This document shows, piece by piece, positions 9,371-18,792 of a stretch of 64,000 nucleotides of DNA (position 1 is its first letter; each line of letters opens with the position of its first letter). This stretch comes from an uncultured Bacilli bacterium (GTDB lineage Bacteria > Bacillota_I > Bacilli_A > RF39 > UBA660): assembly GCA_947626425.1 (NCBI GenBank), contig CANQRX010000001.1, positions 9,339-73,338 on the forward strand, given 5' to 3'. The position numbers and the translations under genes are program-made. Under the pieces are notes generated by a model, which worked only from the letters and a program-made list of their open reading frames with translations, made no database searches and had not been told where the DNA came from.

Positions 9371-9985
9371 TTATTTTTCAAATTTAACAGTTACTTTATC
9401 GTTTCCTAAATCAGGTAAATTATCAACATGTCCTATTTTTGTATAGCTATAACTTGTAACAAATGATTTATAAAAAATAACTAAACATTTATCACCATAT
9501 AGCATTAAATCTCCAGTCAAAATTTTTTGAGGATGTGTTGAATTTACCTGTAAAGAATAATCCATATAAACATATTTTTCATTTCCATTTAATTCTTCCA
9601 TCGTAAAATCTTGAGGTAACCTCTCCAAAAATTCATTTACTGTCTCATTCTCTTCAAGGGTTACATTATATTTTTGATTTTTTATTATCACTTTTATATT
9701 TTTCATTTGCTCTTCCTCACCTTTCTTTTCAAAATCCTCATCCTTTTGAGGTTCTACTGATACCGACAAAAAGTTTTTTTCCCATTTATAAGCAGTTACT
9801 TTTTCACCATCTTTAAAAACATAAGTATCCACCAAAATTCCTTTATCTTTTCTTAATAAATTTCCCTCTTTGTAATTTTCAACAACTTTTAAAAAAGGAC
9901 TATTATTAAAAATTTTGGCTTGGAAAGTATCTAAAAATATTATTCCTATCACAATAAATAAAATAATTTTAAAAGCTTTTTTCAT
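9371..9985 (-). CDS. Membrane-anchored protein with C-terminal cyclophilin-like domain
   Basis: The protein has 204 residues. Residues 1-22 are a hydrophobic signal or anchor without a lipobox Cys. Residues 30-75 (FLKVVENYKEGNLL to TVSV) are a small beta-rich region. Residues 95-204 match the cyclophilin-like fold of the Cyclophil_like2 type: KVIIKNQKYNVTL, GDLMLYGDKCLVIFYKSF, SYSYTKIGHVDNL. The stand-alone domain is common in Firmicutes; its joining to an anchored N-terminus suggests an extracytoplasmic role. No catalytic activity can be claimed. The VanZ-like pseudogene follows 20 bp downstream, probably on one transcript. Confidence 0.75.
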   Translation of the reverse strand: MKKAFKIILFIVIGIIFLDTFQAKIFNNSPFLKVVENYKEGNLLRKDKGILVDTYVFKDGEKVTAYKWEKNFLSVSVEPQKDEDFEKKGEEEQMKNIKVIIKNQKYNVTLEENETVNEFLERLPQDFTMEELNGNEKYVYMDYSLQVNSTHPQKILTGDLMLYGDKCLVIFYKSFVTSYSYTKIGHVDNLPDLGNDKVTVKFEK

Positions 9986-10056
9986 CTAAACACCAACTTT
10001 ATTAAATAACATTTTATCATGATTAACGTAGAGCATAAAGCAAAAAAAGCAAGAAA

Positions 10057-11802
10057 TTAACTTCCCACAACTTCACTGCTCTTTTTTAATTCCAATTCAT
10101 ACAATTTCTTATAAGTATCATTATTTTGTAAAAGTTCTTCATGCGTACCCATTCCAATTATTTTTCCATCATCTAATAAAATTAAACGATCGCTGTTGAT
10201 AACTGTAGATAAACGATGAGCAATGATTAAAATTGTATATTTTCCTTGCATATTTAAAATCGATTTTTGAATTTCATTTTGAGTTTCGTTATCCAAAGCA
10301 CTCGTTGCTTCATCAAATAAAATTATTTCCGTTTTTAAAATCAAAGCCCTCGCAATCGCAAGCCGTTGCCTCTGTCCGCCTGATAAAGTAACACCGCCTT
10401 CGCCAACCAACGTATCATAACCATCTTTCAAAGACATTACAAAATCATGCAAACAAGCCATTTTACAAGCCTTAATCATTTCTGTTTCGGTTAAATCACT
10501 TTTAATAATTTTTAAATTATCCCGAATACTCATATTAAAAATATAAGGACTTTGACTAATTATTGATAAATTACCCCTTATCGAAGCCTTATCTAATTCG
10601 TTTATAGGAATACCATCAAACAAAATTTCTCCTTTGGTAACATCATATAGCTTGGCTATTAAATTAAAAATTGTCGATTTACCAGCCCCACTTTTCCCTA
10701 CAAAGGAAACAATTTCATTTGGTTTAATTTTAAAATTAATATTTTTTAGCACTTCATTATCGTCATACTGAAACGAAACATTTCGAAATTCAATCTCTCC
10801 TGTTGCTTTTTTGATTTTTTTAGTTCCAAACTTTTCTTTCGGATACTCATCATCAATAACATCAAATATTCTTTCCGCCGCCAAAGAATAACTTTTAAGC
10901 GAATTTAAAAAATTTTCAATTTCACTAGAAATACTTACTATATTACCACGATAGTTTAAAATAACTAACATCGTTGCCACAGCAAGCTGTCCATCAATAA
11001 TAAAATAAATACCAATCGTCATAATCAAAAAATCTAAAATATCACGAATACTAGCAACTACCAAACGATACCTATTTCGCACTAAATTCGTATCATAAAA
11101 AGTTTGATTTTTTTGCCAAGTTATTTCCTTTGATTTTTGTAAAAAAGATTCTTCAGCATCTAATATTTTTATATCCTTCGCGCCTCGCACCAATTCGCTA
11201 ATAAAACCTGAAGCTTTATCATCCATTCTTTTTTCAATTTCCCTTTTTTCAGCAACTTTTTCAGCCGATCTTTTCTGTAAAAATATTAACAAAAAGATAA
11301 AAATTAAATATAAAATAAAAATAAATTTATTTAAGAAAAAAATACTTATAAATATCCCAATTGTCGTAATTAAATAAGTAGCCTCATCGACTAATAAACT
11401 AAAAATATCTGCCAAAACATCAGTATCATTATTGATCCGTTCAATAAATACCCCACTTGAATTTTGATTTAAAGTATTCATTTCAATTTTCAAAGTTTCT
11501 TTAGCAACAGCATCTTGCAAATTCTTTTTCACTGCAAAATAATATTTTAAACTAAATAAGGAATAAAAATAATTAACAACGTTTCTTATTATTTCAATGA
11601 CAAAAGTAGCGCCAACCATCAATAGCAATTGCCCCCATATTTCTCCTGTTAAAGCCACGATTTTCTGAGCAGCAATAAGCGGCGAAACAACTTCAATTCC
11701 ACACAATAGTACACAAGTTATAAAAAAGTAATAAAAATATCTTTTTTCTTGCAAAGCATAATTATAAGTTCGTTTTAAATAATACCAAACTGACTTTTTC
11801 AT
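10057..11802 (-). CDS. ABC transporter, fused permease and ATPase (exporter type)
   Basis: The protein has 581 residues, starting at the ATG at 11802 behind AAGGG; the frame also has a TTG two codons earlier. Residues 1-320 form the six-helix type I exporter membrane domain. The nucleotide-binding domain follows, with Walker A FVGKSGAGKST at about 368-378, signature LSGGQRQRLAIARAL, Walker B IILFDEATSALD and switch HRLS. It is a half-transporter, so it should work as a homodimer or with a partner; no second copy is adjacent. The substrate cannot be inferred. The gene is transcribed towards the cyclophilin-like gene, 70 bp away. Confidence 0.93.
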   Translation of the reverse strand: MKKSVWYYLKRTYNYALQEKRYFYYFFITCVLLCGIEVVSPLIAAQKIVALTGEIWGQLLLMVGATFVIEIIRNVVNYFYSLFSLKYYFAVKKNLQDAVAKETLKIEMNTLNQNSSGVFIERINNDTDVLADIFSLLVDEATYLITTIGIFISIFFLNKFIFILYLIFIFLLIFLQKRSAEKVAEKREIEKRMDDKASGFISELVRGAKDIKILDAEESFLQKSKEITWQKNQTFYDTNLVRNRYRLVVASIRDILDFLIMTIGIYFIIDGQLAVATMLVILNYRGNIVSISSEIENFLNSLKSYSLAAERIFDVIDDEYPKEKFGTKKIKKATGEIEFRNVSFQYDDNEVLKNINFKIKPNEIVSFVGKSGAGKSTIFNLIAKLYDVTKGEILFDGIPINELDKASIRGNLSIISQSPYIFNMSIRDNLKIIKSDLTETEMIKACKMACLHDFVMSLKDGYDTLVGEGGVTLSGGQRQRLAIARALILKTEIILFDEATSALDNETQNEIQKSILNMQGKYTILIIAHRLSTVINSDRLILLDDGKIIGMGTHEELLQNNDTYKKLYELELKKSSEVVGS

Positions 11803-11903
11803 TCCCAAATTCCCTTCTTTAGCAACCTTATTTTAATATTTTAGGTTCTAAAAAACAATAGACAATTTAAGAATTTATTAAAAATCAAAAGTAAAAAAAA
11901 TTA

Positions 11904-12165
11904 AGTGTGGTCTCAAGAGAACTTTCGCCATCAAACAAGCCAATTAATTGATCGTCAAAGTGTAAGGCGAATTTTCAGTTCCATCTCCTCCATTTATCTT
12001 CACATTAGATTTCAGATACACGACGGGGCGAATCGCGATGGTATCGTAAGCAGTATTGCTGTAGACACCCCCGTTCGGATCGACACGAAACACATAGTAA
12101 GCATACAAAGAGTCTGGCACAGGTATCATTGTCCATTGTTCAGTACTAGAGTCAAGTAACCAATC
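11904..12165. other. Compositionally distinct 3' cassette of the surface-protein gene
   Basis: This block of about 260 bp covers roughly the last 75 codons of the surface gene and about 40 bp beyond its stop. It is close to 45% G+C by eye and uses codons such as CGC, GTC, CTG and TCG, which are rare in the surrounding DNA of about 30% G+C. The frame is kept across the edge. A short imperfect hairpin (GTTCTC-TT-GAGACC) lies past the stop. It suggests replacement of the variable tail by recombination; see findings. Confidence 0.5.
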
Positions 12166-13275
12166 ATTACTTTTACAATAACTATTAGCAGAATTACTCC
12201 AATTAAACATTGATATTTCTAAACATTGCTTTCTCTTTTTTAATTGACCTCCACTTGTTGCTAACCCATAATCACTCGGATACATTAAGCCTACTTTACC
12301 TATCCATGTCGTTTGTCTTTCTACTGTATCGTTACAAAAATCTTCATCTTCCGTACATTTTTTTCCTGTATTTTTACTTCGCTCAACATTATACATATAA
12401 CTTGGAGTTATTAAAGTAGTCCAACTTGTTGTTTCTGATGTACCCGTATTCCATGTTACTTCTTCTATCATATTTTGAGCTGTTGCATTTAATGGTGACC
12501 AACTGGGACAAGAACTATTACCACATTTATCATTAGAAAGGCCTGTAATTTCTCCACCATACTTCTTTAAGGCATACATTAAATCTGCCTGACTCCATTC
12601 ATTCACTCCTCTACCACCTTGTACACCTGCAGCAGATAAATCCCAACTATATGTTCCTAAACTATCCTTTTTGATAATTTTTAACAATTTTTGTTTCCCA
12701 CTTGATTTTGTTTCCACATTTTCCATTAAACCTATTATTCGCCACGTTTCCCCATTAAATGTAACATAATTATCGGGATCTGGTCCTATAAATCTTATGT
12801 TATTATCTTCTCCTTCTTGTTCATAATAAATTTGGTCAGCATAAAAACCACCATTTACTAAATCTTGGATTTTATCTTCAATTTCTGTTCCACCAACTGG
12901 TTCATCTCCTGTTAAAAAATATAATGTACATTTGGTTTTCGTTTGTTTTAAACCACTTAGTAAAAACCGCCAATTCGTACTATCCCAATTACCTGTTGCT
13001 CCATTTGTACATTCGGCATGGTCAAAACGTATACCTTCACCTTTTTGGGGTATGTTCGTAACGTCTTTATCATCTAACTTGACCGCTATGATTGAAATAT
13101 CTCCACTGTTAACTTGTATCTTTCCATTCATTATTGGAAAACTTTCGGTAACTTGGTATTTTCCTAAACTTCTATTTAGTAGATACCCCCCCCCTAAAGC
13201 CATTATTCCTACCATACTTCCAATTAATATTTTCGTTTTTTTACTTGTTTTTAACTTATAATTTTCTATTTTCAT
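11944..13275 (-). CDS. Large anchored surface protein with C-lectin/FGE-like C-terminus
   Basis: The protein has 443 residues. The N-terminus is Lys-rich, then a hydrophobic anchor (about 17-33: ILIGSMVGIMALGGGYLL). The exported part carries a middle domain with WRIIGLMENV and paired Cys residues. The C-terminus has the pattern YAYYVFRVDPNGG, IRPVVYLKSNVKI and GDGTENSPYTL, seen in repeated families of gut Bacilli surface proteins and resembling formylglycine-enzyme/C-type-lectin-fold display domains. Three consecutive Gly codons form a G9 run in the anchor. A strong promoter lies upstream. The host ligand, if any, is unknown. Confidence 0.7.
   Translation of the reverse strand: MKIENYKLKTSKKTKILIGSMVGIMALGGGYLLNRSLGKYQVTESFPIMNGKIQVNSGDISIIAVKLDDKDVTNIPQKGEGIRFDHAECTNGATGNWDSTNWRFLLSGLKQTKTKCTLYFLTGDEPVGGTEIEDKIQDLVNGGFYADQIYYEQEGEDNNIRFIGPDPDNYVTFNGETWRIIGLMENVETKSSGKQKLLKIIKKDSLGTYSWDLSAAGVQGGRGVNEWSQADLMYALKKYGGEITGLSNDKCGNSSCPSWSPLNATAQNMIEEVTWNTGTSETTSWTTLITPSYMYNVERSKNTGKKCTEDEDFCNDTVERQTTWIGKVGLMYPSDYGLATSGGQLKKRKQCLEISMFNWSNSANSYCKSNDWLLDSSTEQWTMIPVPDSLYAYYVFRVDPNGGVYSNTAYDTIAIRPVVYLKSNVKINGGDGTENSPYTLTIN
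13186..13194 (-). repeat. G9 homopolymer in coding strand (possible phase-variation tract)
   Basis: Nine consecutive C on the plus strand give GGG GGG GGG (Gly 28-30) early in the surface-protein gene. A change of one base would shift the frame about 30 codons into the protein. Such long G runs are rare in DNA this AT-rich. Confidence 0.75.
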
Positions 13276-13305
13276 TTATCTTTTTCCTTCCTATTTTCTA
13301 CTAAA

Positions 13306-13334
13306 ATTATAAGTTAATACCCTTCTTTTTTCAA
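13306..13334 (-). promoter_or_regulatory. Sigma-A promoter of the surface-protein gene
   Basis: TTGAAA (13329-13334) and a perfect TATAAT (13306-13311) are separated by 17 bases and point into the surface gene. The start codon is about 30 bases further on, after AGGAAGGAAAAAG. Confidence 0.75.
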
Positions 13335-13472
13335 GACGAAATATAATTTTTTATGGCGTAGTTTATCGAAAGTATTTTTTTAAATTCTTTAATTATTTTT
13401 TAAGAAAAATTTCATAATTAGAAAGCATAAAATTAATAAATCAAACCATACTAAAAACAAAGAGGTGATAAA

Positions 13473-14012
13473 ATGTTAATCTTTGTTGGTTCTAGAAGAA
13501 AAGGTAATTGTTATAACTTAGCCCATAAAATTCAAAAAGAATTAAATAATGATCATTTAGAAAGTGAAATTATTATTCCGGGTAATCAAAGAATTTTCCT
13601 TTGTACTGGCTGTCGCGACTGTGAAGTAAGTGGTATTTGTGATTTTAAAGACGACATGCAAAAAATTATTCCCAAAATTAAAGAAGAAAAAGTTTTATTA
13701 TTTATAACACCTGCTCGTTTTAATGCCATTTCAAGTGATTTAAAAGTAATGATTGATCGTTTAAATCCGCTTTATCCAAGACAAGAATTAAAAATGAAAA
13801 AAATGATAATTGTTGCCATCGGAGCAAAAGAAGCCGATATTTACAGCACGGAACAAGTCGTAAATAACTTTTTAAGCATTGCTGATGCCTTCCAAATGGA
13901 CCCCGTAATTCGCTATGAATTTAATAATTGCTTAAATCCCGATGACATTTTAAAACAAGAATCTAAAATTCAAAATTTAATTACCGACATAAAAAAAGAA
14001 CTTATCAACTAA
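13473..14012 (+). CDS. NAD(P)H-dependent FMN reductase / flavodoxin-fold oxidoreductase
   Basis: The protein has 179 residues, with ATG behind AGAGGTGAT. It has the flavodoxin-like FMN-reductase fold: MLIFVGSRRKGNCYNLA binds the FMN phosphate and FITPARFNAISSDLKVMIDRL forms the second flavin-contact loop, where the more common motif is PxYxxxxSxxLKxxxDR. CTGCRDCEVSGICDFKDDM is the Cys-rich stretch usual in the iron-sulfur flavoprotein-like group. It is one of the few plus-strand genes on the left arm, so it is transcribed against replication. It is convergent with tatD and shares a bidirectional terminator. Confidence 0.85.
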   Translation: MLIFVGSRRKGNCYNLAHKIQKELNNDHLESEIIIPGNQRIFLCTGCRDCEVSGICDFKDDMQKIIPKIKEEKVLLFITPARFNAISSDLKVMIDRLNPLYPRQELKMKKMIIVAIGAKEADIYSTEQVVNNFLSIADAFQMDPVIRYEFNNCLNPDDILKQESKIQNLITDIKKELIN

Positions 14013-14022
14013 GTTCTTTTTA
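13993..14022. terminator. Bidirectional intrinsic terminator between FMN reductase and tatD
   Basis: AAAAGAACTTA and TAAGTTCTTTT form an 11-bp stem with a short loop, flanked by A-run and T-run so it can stop transcription from both sides. It overlaps the stop codon of the reductase. Confidence 0.8.
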
Positions 14023-14769
14023 AATTCGAAAAACTTCTTTAATATTTTGATTCGTAATCTTTTCTAATTCTTCTAAAGAAATATTGGTTTCTTGACAAAT
14101 AAAATCCGCGATATTTTTAATATACTTTGGTTCATTTGTTGTCCCACGAAAAGGATGCGGTGTTAAATAAGGACTATCAGTTTCTAAAATAATATTAGGT
14201 AAAATATCTGGCAAAATTTCTTTTAAATTGCAATTTTTAAAAGTTACAACACCATTTATTCCTAACTTATAACCTAATTTAAGATAAATATCCGCGACTT
14301 CTTTGCTTAACGAAAACGAATGAATAACTCCCGTAACTTTTGGAAACTCTTTTAAAATATTAATTGTATCCTCTGTTGCTTCTCGACTATGAATAACGAC
14401 TGGCAAGCCCCATTCGCAAGCTATCTGCATTTGTTTTCGAAAAAGCTTTTTTTGAGCTTCTTTATTTTCTTTTCCGTAATGATAATCTAAACCAATTTCC
14501 CCTATACCAACGATTTTTTTGGAAGCTAAGTTTTCCTTTATAAAATCTAAATCTTCTTCCTTATATTCTAATATATTCTCGGGATGAATTCCTAAACAGC
14601 CATAAATACAATCGTACTCTTTGACTAATTCTAAAACTTCTTGATTGCTAGTCTTATCACAACCATCGACAATGAACCGATTAACTCCATTTTTTTGGGC
14701 ATTATCAATAATTGAAGGTAAATCATTATAATATTCTTTAAACAAATGACAATGACTATCAGTTAGCAT
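14020..14769 (-). CDS. tatD: TatD-family metal-dependent DNase
   Basis: The protein has 249 residues. Metal-binding motifs of the TatD amidohydrolase barrel are present: SHCHL at 5-9, GIGEIGLDYHYG with the conserved Glu, VVIHSRE, GVIHSFS and LETDSPYL near 195. The family has 3'-5' exonuclease and D-aminoacyl-tRNA deacylase-related activities. It overlaps metG by about 11 bp; metS followed by tatD (yabD) is also the Bacillus order. It shares its terminator with the converging FMN reductase. Confidence 0.93.
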   Translation of the reverse strand: MLTDSHCHLFKEYYNDLPSIIDNAQKNGVNRFIVDGCDKTSNQEVLELVKEYDCIYGCLGIHPENILEYKEEDLDFIKENLASKKIVGIGEIGLDYHYGKENKEAQKKLFRKQMQIACEWGLPVVIHSREATEDTINILKEFPKVTGVIHSFSLSKEVADIYLKLGYKLGINGVVTFKNCNLKEILPDILPNIILETDSPYLTPHPFRGTTNEPKYIKNIADFICQETNISLEELEKITNQNIKEVFRI

Positions 14770-16309
14770 TACTATTTATTTCTTTCATTTTGGCATCAAT
14801 ATCTAATCTTTGAAATAAAATTTTCGCTTCATTAAGTTGATAACGACCTTCAAAATTAAAAGTATCTGTTTCATCATCAGTATTTAATTGTCTTAATATT
14901 TCTTTTGAGGTATCTGGTAAAAATGATGATAATAACACGGCACTCACACGAATTCCTTCTAATAAATTATAAAGAACACATTCTAACAAATCCCGCGAAT
15001 TTTCATCTTTTGCTAAAACCCATGGCGCTGTTTCATCAATATATTTATTGCTCTTGCGTAATAAATCAAAAATAACGTCTAAAGATGCTCCAACTTCCAA
15101 TTTTGTCATTTTCTCATCTAATAATTTTGAAGTTTCGACAATCGCAGCAATATAATTATGATTTATTGCATTATTAACAACCTTTTCATTCGTTATAGCC
15201 CCATTAAAATATTTATGAGCCATAGTAATAGTTCGATTAACTAAATTACCTAAAATATTAACTAAATCCGTATTAATTCGTTCCATAATTAATTCATAAG
15301 TAATTGTCCCGTCATTTGCAAAAGGAATTTCATGCAAGACATAATAACGAATTGCATCGACTCCAAATAAATTAACTAAATCATCAGCATACATAATGTT
15401 ACCCTTACTTTTACTCATTTTGTCATTACCCATCAATAACCAAGGATGACCAAAAATTTGCTTAGGTAAAGGTAAACCTAAAGCCATCAATAAAATTGGC
15501 CAATAAATCGTATGAAAACGGACAATATCCTTTCCAATCAAATGTAAATCAGCTGGCCACCATTTTTGAAAATTGGTATTTCCGCCATCAACATCATAAC
15601 CAATATTCGTAATATAATTTGACAAAGCATCAATCCAAACATAAACAACATGTTTATCATTAAAAGGAACTTTAACACCCCAATCAAAAGTCGTTCGCGA
15701 AACACATAAATCTTGTAACCCAGGTTCCAAAAAATTATGAATCATTTCATTTTTCCGTGATGGAGGCTGAATAAAATCAGGATGACTATCAATATATTCT
15801 CTTAATTGTTGTTGATACTTTGACATTTTAAAAAAGTAAGCTTCTTCTTCTCGATGTTCAACCTCACGATGACAATCAGGACATTTTCCATCCACTAGCT
15901 GGGACTCGGTCCAAAAAGATTCACAAGGTGTACAATACAATCCTTCATATTTTCCCAAATAAATATCCCCTTGATCATACAATTTTTGAAAAATATTTTG
16001 GACAATTTTTTTATGATGTTCATCCGTAGTTCGTACGAAATTATCATAACTTGTATTCATGACATCCCATATATCTTTAATTGTTTGATACTCTTTATCA
16101 ACAAACTCTTGAGGCGTTAAACCAGCTTCCATAGCCTTTTTCTCAATTTTCTCCCCATGTTCATCAGTTCCCGTTTGAAAATAAACATCAAAACCTTTTC
16201 TTCTTTTATAACGGGCAATAGCATCAGCTAGAACAATTTCATAAGTATTTCCAATATGGGGTTTTCCCGAAGCATAAGCAATTGCCGTTGAAATATAATA
16301 CTTCTCCAT
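14759..16309 (-). CDS. metG: Methionyl-tRNA synthetase
   Basis: The protein has 516 residues, the short form without the C-terminal EMAP-like dimerisation domain. The HIGH motif appears as HIGN at 18-21 and KMSKS at 297-301. A zinc knuckle uses Cys126, Cys129, Cys143 and Cys146. The ATG follows AGGAGGAATTTTT. It charges tRNA-Met with methionine in the cytoplasm and is essential. No T-box leader is visible in the 40-bp gap to the upstream exchanger gene, so it is probably read through from there. Confidence 0.96.
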   Translation of the reverse strand: MEKYYISTAIAYASGKPHIGNTYEIVLADAIARYKRRKGFDVYFQTGTDEHGEKIEKKAMEAGLTPQEFVDKEYQTIKDIWDVMNTSYDNFVRTTDEHHKKIVQNIFQKLYDQGDIYLGKYEGLYCTPCESFWTESQLVDGKCPDCHREVEHREEEAYFFKMSKYQQQLREYIDSHPDFIQPPSRKNEMIHNFLEPGLQDLCVSRTTFDWGVKVPFNDKHVVYVWIDALSNYITNIGYDVDGGNTNFQKWWPADLHLIGKDIVRFHTIYWPILLMALGLPLPKQIFGHPWLLMGNDKMSKSKGNIMYADDLVNLFGVDAIRYYVLHEIPFANDGTITYELIMERINTDLVNILGNLVNRTITMAHKYFNGAITNEKVVNNAINHNYIAAIVETSKLLDEKMTKLEVGASLDVIFDLLRKSNKYIDETAPWVLAKDENSRDLLECVLYNLLEGIRVSAVLLSSFLPDTSKEILRQLNTDDETDTFNFEGRYQLNEAKILFQRLDIDAKMKEINSNAN

Positions 16310-16349
16310 AAAAATTCCTCCTCGTATATTAAGTGTATCAAATTTAATT

Positions 16350-17300
16350 TTAAATTACAAAAACAACCGTATAATAAATAACAAAAACTGCTAACATAAA
16401 TATTCCTTGCCACTTTAACAAAACACTTTTATTACTTTTCGCGAAAACATATAACAATAAAGCTGCTAAAACCATCACAATTAAATCTAAACCTTGAAAA
16501 CTACTTGGAATAATCCCCCCATAAATTACAACTGGTACTCCTAAAACGACACATATGTTAAAAATATTACTGCCAATTATATTTCCAAGCAATAAATCTT
16601 GTTCACCCTTTTTGGAAGAAACAACCGTTGTTACCAATTCAGGCAAAGAAGTTCCAAAAGCTACAATTGATAAAGAAATAACTCTTTCACTTATTCCCAA
16701 TAATTTAGCAATCGCAGACGCACTATCCACAACTAAATCACTACCATAAATAATACCTAATAAGCCTATACCCACAAATAATAAAGATTTTCCTAAGCCA
16801 AACATTTCCTCATCATCCGCTTTTTCCTTTTTTTGCTTAGCTAAACTAATTAAATAATAAACAAAAACCGTAAAAAATAAGAGAATAACAATTCCATCGG
16901 ACCGCGTTATTTGGTTAATTCCATTACCCAAAGCTGAATCCCACATTAAAACTGCTAACAAAACGGTAATCAATAAAGCCATTGGTAATTCTTTCGTAAC
17001 TGTATTATCTTTCATCTTAATTGGTTTAATAACCGCCGCAATTCCTAAAATAAGCAAAATATTTAAGATGCAACTTCCGATAACATTCCCTAAAACCATA
17101 TCACTATTACCCGAAGCCAAAGCACTCATTGATACCGCAAACTCAGGAGCACTAGTTCCAAAAGCCACAATGGTTAAACCAACTAGCATTTTTGAAACCT
17201 TAAAATTTAAAGCCGTTGAACTAGCCCCATCAACAAAAAAATCAGCTCCTTTTATTAATAAAATAAAACCCACAATTAAAATAACCATATTTAAAATCAT
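16350..17300 (-). CDS. Calcium/sodium antiporter (CaCA family, YrbG-like)
   Basis: This 316-residue polytopic protein has the two inverted alpha-repeats of cation/Ca2+ exchangers: GTSAPEFAVS with GNVIGSCILN in the first half, and GTSLPELVTT with GNIIGSNIFN in the second. The acidic residues that bind cations (the Glu in each PE pair) are both present. About ten membrane helices are predicted. It probably exports Ca2+ in exchange for Na+. Length and motif order are normal. It lies 40 bp upstream of metG in the same direction. Confidence 0.92.
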   Translation of the reverse strand: MILNMVILIVGFILLIKGADFFVDGASSTALNFKVSKMLVGLTIVAFGTSAPEFAVSMSALASGNSDMVLGNVIGSCILNILLILGIAAVIKPIKMKDNTVTKELPMALLITVLLAVLMWDSALGNGINQITRSDGIVILLFFTVFVYYLISLAKQKKEKADDEEMFGLGKSLLFVGIGLLGIIYGSDLVVDSASAIAKLLGISERVISLSIVAFGTSLPELVTTVVSSKKGEQDLLLGNIIGSNIFNICVVLGVPVVIYGGIIPSSFQGLDLIVMVLAALLLYVFAKSNKSVLLKWQGIFMLAVFVIYYTVVFVI

Positions 17301-17318
17301 ATTTTTAACCCACTTTCC

Positions 17319-18038
17319 TTAAAAATTAACGTATTTAGCAATTTTCAAACCACTGTAATTATATACAACAAACATTCCCATATTACCATCAATTAATTTA
17401 ATTTCTTCAATTGGATAAAATCGTTGAACATTTTTTTCTTGTAAATATTCCATATTTTCTAATTCACATTTATAAGCTTTAAGAGGATAACCCATTAAAG
17501 CAATCTTAAAACGCACAGCTCCTTCATAATTAAAATAATTTTGGTATATCAAGATAAATAAAACAAATAATGGTAATAAAAGAAAAATATTATTCTTTTG
17601 CATAAAAATTTTAATTAAAAAATAACAAATTATTATACTAAGACCTAAAATCAAGTAGACACTTATATTATTAAAAAGATAAAAGATAAAAAAGAATAAC
17701 ATTAAAAAAAGTCCCAAACTAATTCCCATCATAATCGGTTTATTTTGTTTATGTTTTTTTCGTAAAGTCATTAAAATCAGCAATAAATAACCAAAACAAC
17801 CACCATTTATTAAAAACCAAATAATAAATAATAACATATGTTCTTTTTTAAAATTCAACAAGTAGATAACGCTTGAATAATCTTTATTTAAAGATGGTAT
17901 TAAATATAATAAATTAACAATCACCAATATAAATGTTAAGAATAATACTTGAAACATCGATTTCTTTAATTTTTTCTTTTTTAAATCTAAAACTTCCCAA
18001 ATTAAAAAGATAATTAATAATAAAAGAGCATATATCAC
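17319..18038 (-). CDS. Hypothetical polytopic membrane protein
   Basis: The protein has 239 residues. About six hydrophobic segments occupy residues 1-165, then a soluble C-terminal tail of about 70 residues (RFKIALMGYPLKAYKCELENM onward) contains one Cys. No transporter or enzyme motif is recognised. It ends 18 bp before the exchanger gene and starts soon after the BI-1 terminator. I do not recognise the family. Confidence 0.65.
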   Translation of the reverse strand: MIYALLLLIIFLIWEVLDLKKKKLKKSMFQVLFLTFILVIVNLLYLIPSLNKDYSSVIYLLNFKKEHMLLFIIWFLINGGCFGYLLLILMTLRKKHKQNKPIMMGISLGLFLMLFFFIFYLFNNISVYLILGLSIIICYFLIKIFMQKNNIFLLLPLFVLFILIYQNYFNYEGAVRFKIALMGYPLKAYKCELENMEYLQEKNVQRFYPIEEIKLIDGNMGMFVVYNYSGLKIAKYVNF

Positions 18039-18068
18039 CTTAAATCACTTCCCACTCAAAATTATATC

Positions 18069-18090
18069 AAAAAAACACCCGAAGGTGTTA
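18069..18090 (-). terminator. Intrinsic terminator after the BI-1 gene
   Basis: AACACC-TTCG-GGTGTT with a UUCG tetraloop followed by seven T on the minus strand; the stem starts at the stop codon. Confidence 0.85.
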
Positions 18091-18738
18091 ATTATCTGAC
18101 GATCTACCAAATAGATTTAACAATTCAATGAAAATATTAATAAAGTCTAGATACAATTCTAAAGCACCATAAATTGCTAAATTATCTTCCGGAAGAGCCG
18201 CTAATTCATTCATTTTTTTAATTCTTTGAATATCATAAGCCGTAAAACCTACAAAAATTAAAACTGTGACAATGGATATAATTAAATCAAATGTTTCATT
18301 TTGAAAAAATAAATTTAACAAAATACATAAAAATGTCCCTAGAATAGCCATTATCAAAAAGCTACCAATTCCACTTAAATCTTTTTTCGTTATATATCCA
18401 TAGGCTGCAAACATTCCAAAAAGAGCTGCGGTAATTAAAAAAATAAACATAATTGACATCAAATTATAAGTAATAAAAATTGTTGAAAATGTTAATCCAC
18501 TTACAAATGAATAAAGCAAAAAAGCAATTTTGGCGGTTGTTGGACTCATTTTCGTAATTCGTGCTGATAAAAAGATGACTAAAGCAAGTTCGGCAATAAT
18601 AATGCCAATAAACCAACCTGATGAAAATACAGTTGCTATCATCTGGGGACTACTATAAACAACATATCCCGTTAAAAAAGTAACGATTAAGCCAATAAAC
18701 ATCCAACCAAATACTTTAGGTATTATTTTACTTTCCAT
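18088..18738 (-). CDS. Bax inhibitor-1 (BI-1/YccA) family membrane protein
   Basis: The protein has 216 residues and seven hydrophobic helices. The C-terminus carries AIYGALELYLDFINIFIELLNLFG, the BI-1 family signature with the conserved acidic residue, and VGFTAYDIQRIKKM precedes it. Bacterial homologues include YetJ, a pH-dependent calcium leak channel. ATG follows AAAGGAGGGAATATGG. It has its own strong terminator. Confidence 0.92.
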   Translation of the reverse strand: MESKIIPKVFGWMFIGLIVTFLTGYVVYSSPQMIATVFSSGWFIGIIIAELALVIFLSARITKMSPTTAKIAFLLYSFVSGLTFSTIFITYNLMSIMFIFLITAALFGMFAAYGYITKKDLSGIGSFLIMAILGTFLCILLNLFFQNETFDLIISIVTVLIFVGFTAYDIQRIKKMNELAALPEDNLAIYGALELYLDFINIFIELLNLFGRSSDN

Positions 18739-18792
18739 ATTCCCTCCTTTGTATTAATATTATATCACTAAAAGGAAAAATAATAAACTAAT

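Noticed and set aside
11944..13275. Firm claim of a diversity-generating retroelement
   Set aside because: No reverse transcriptase or template repeat lies in the window; it is kept only as a hypothesis for the 3' cassette.
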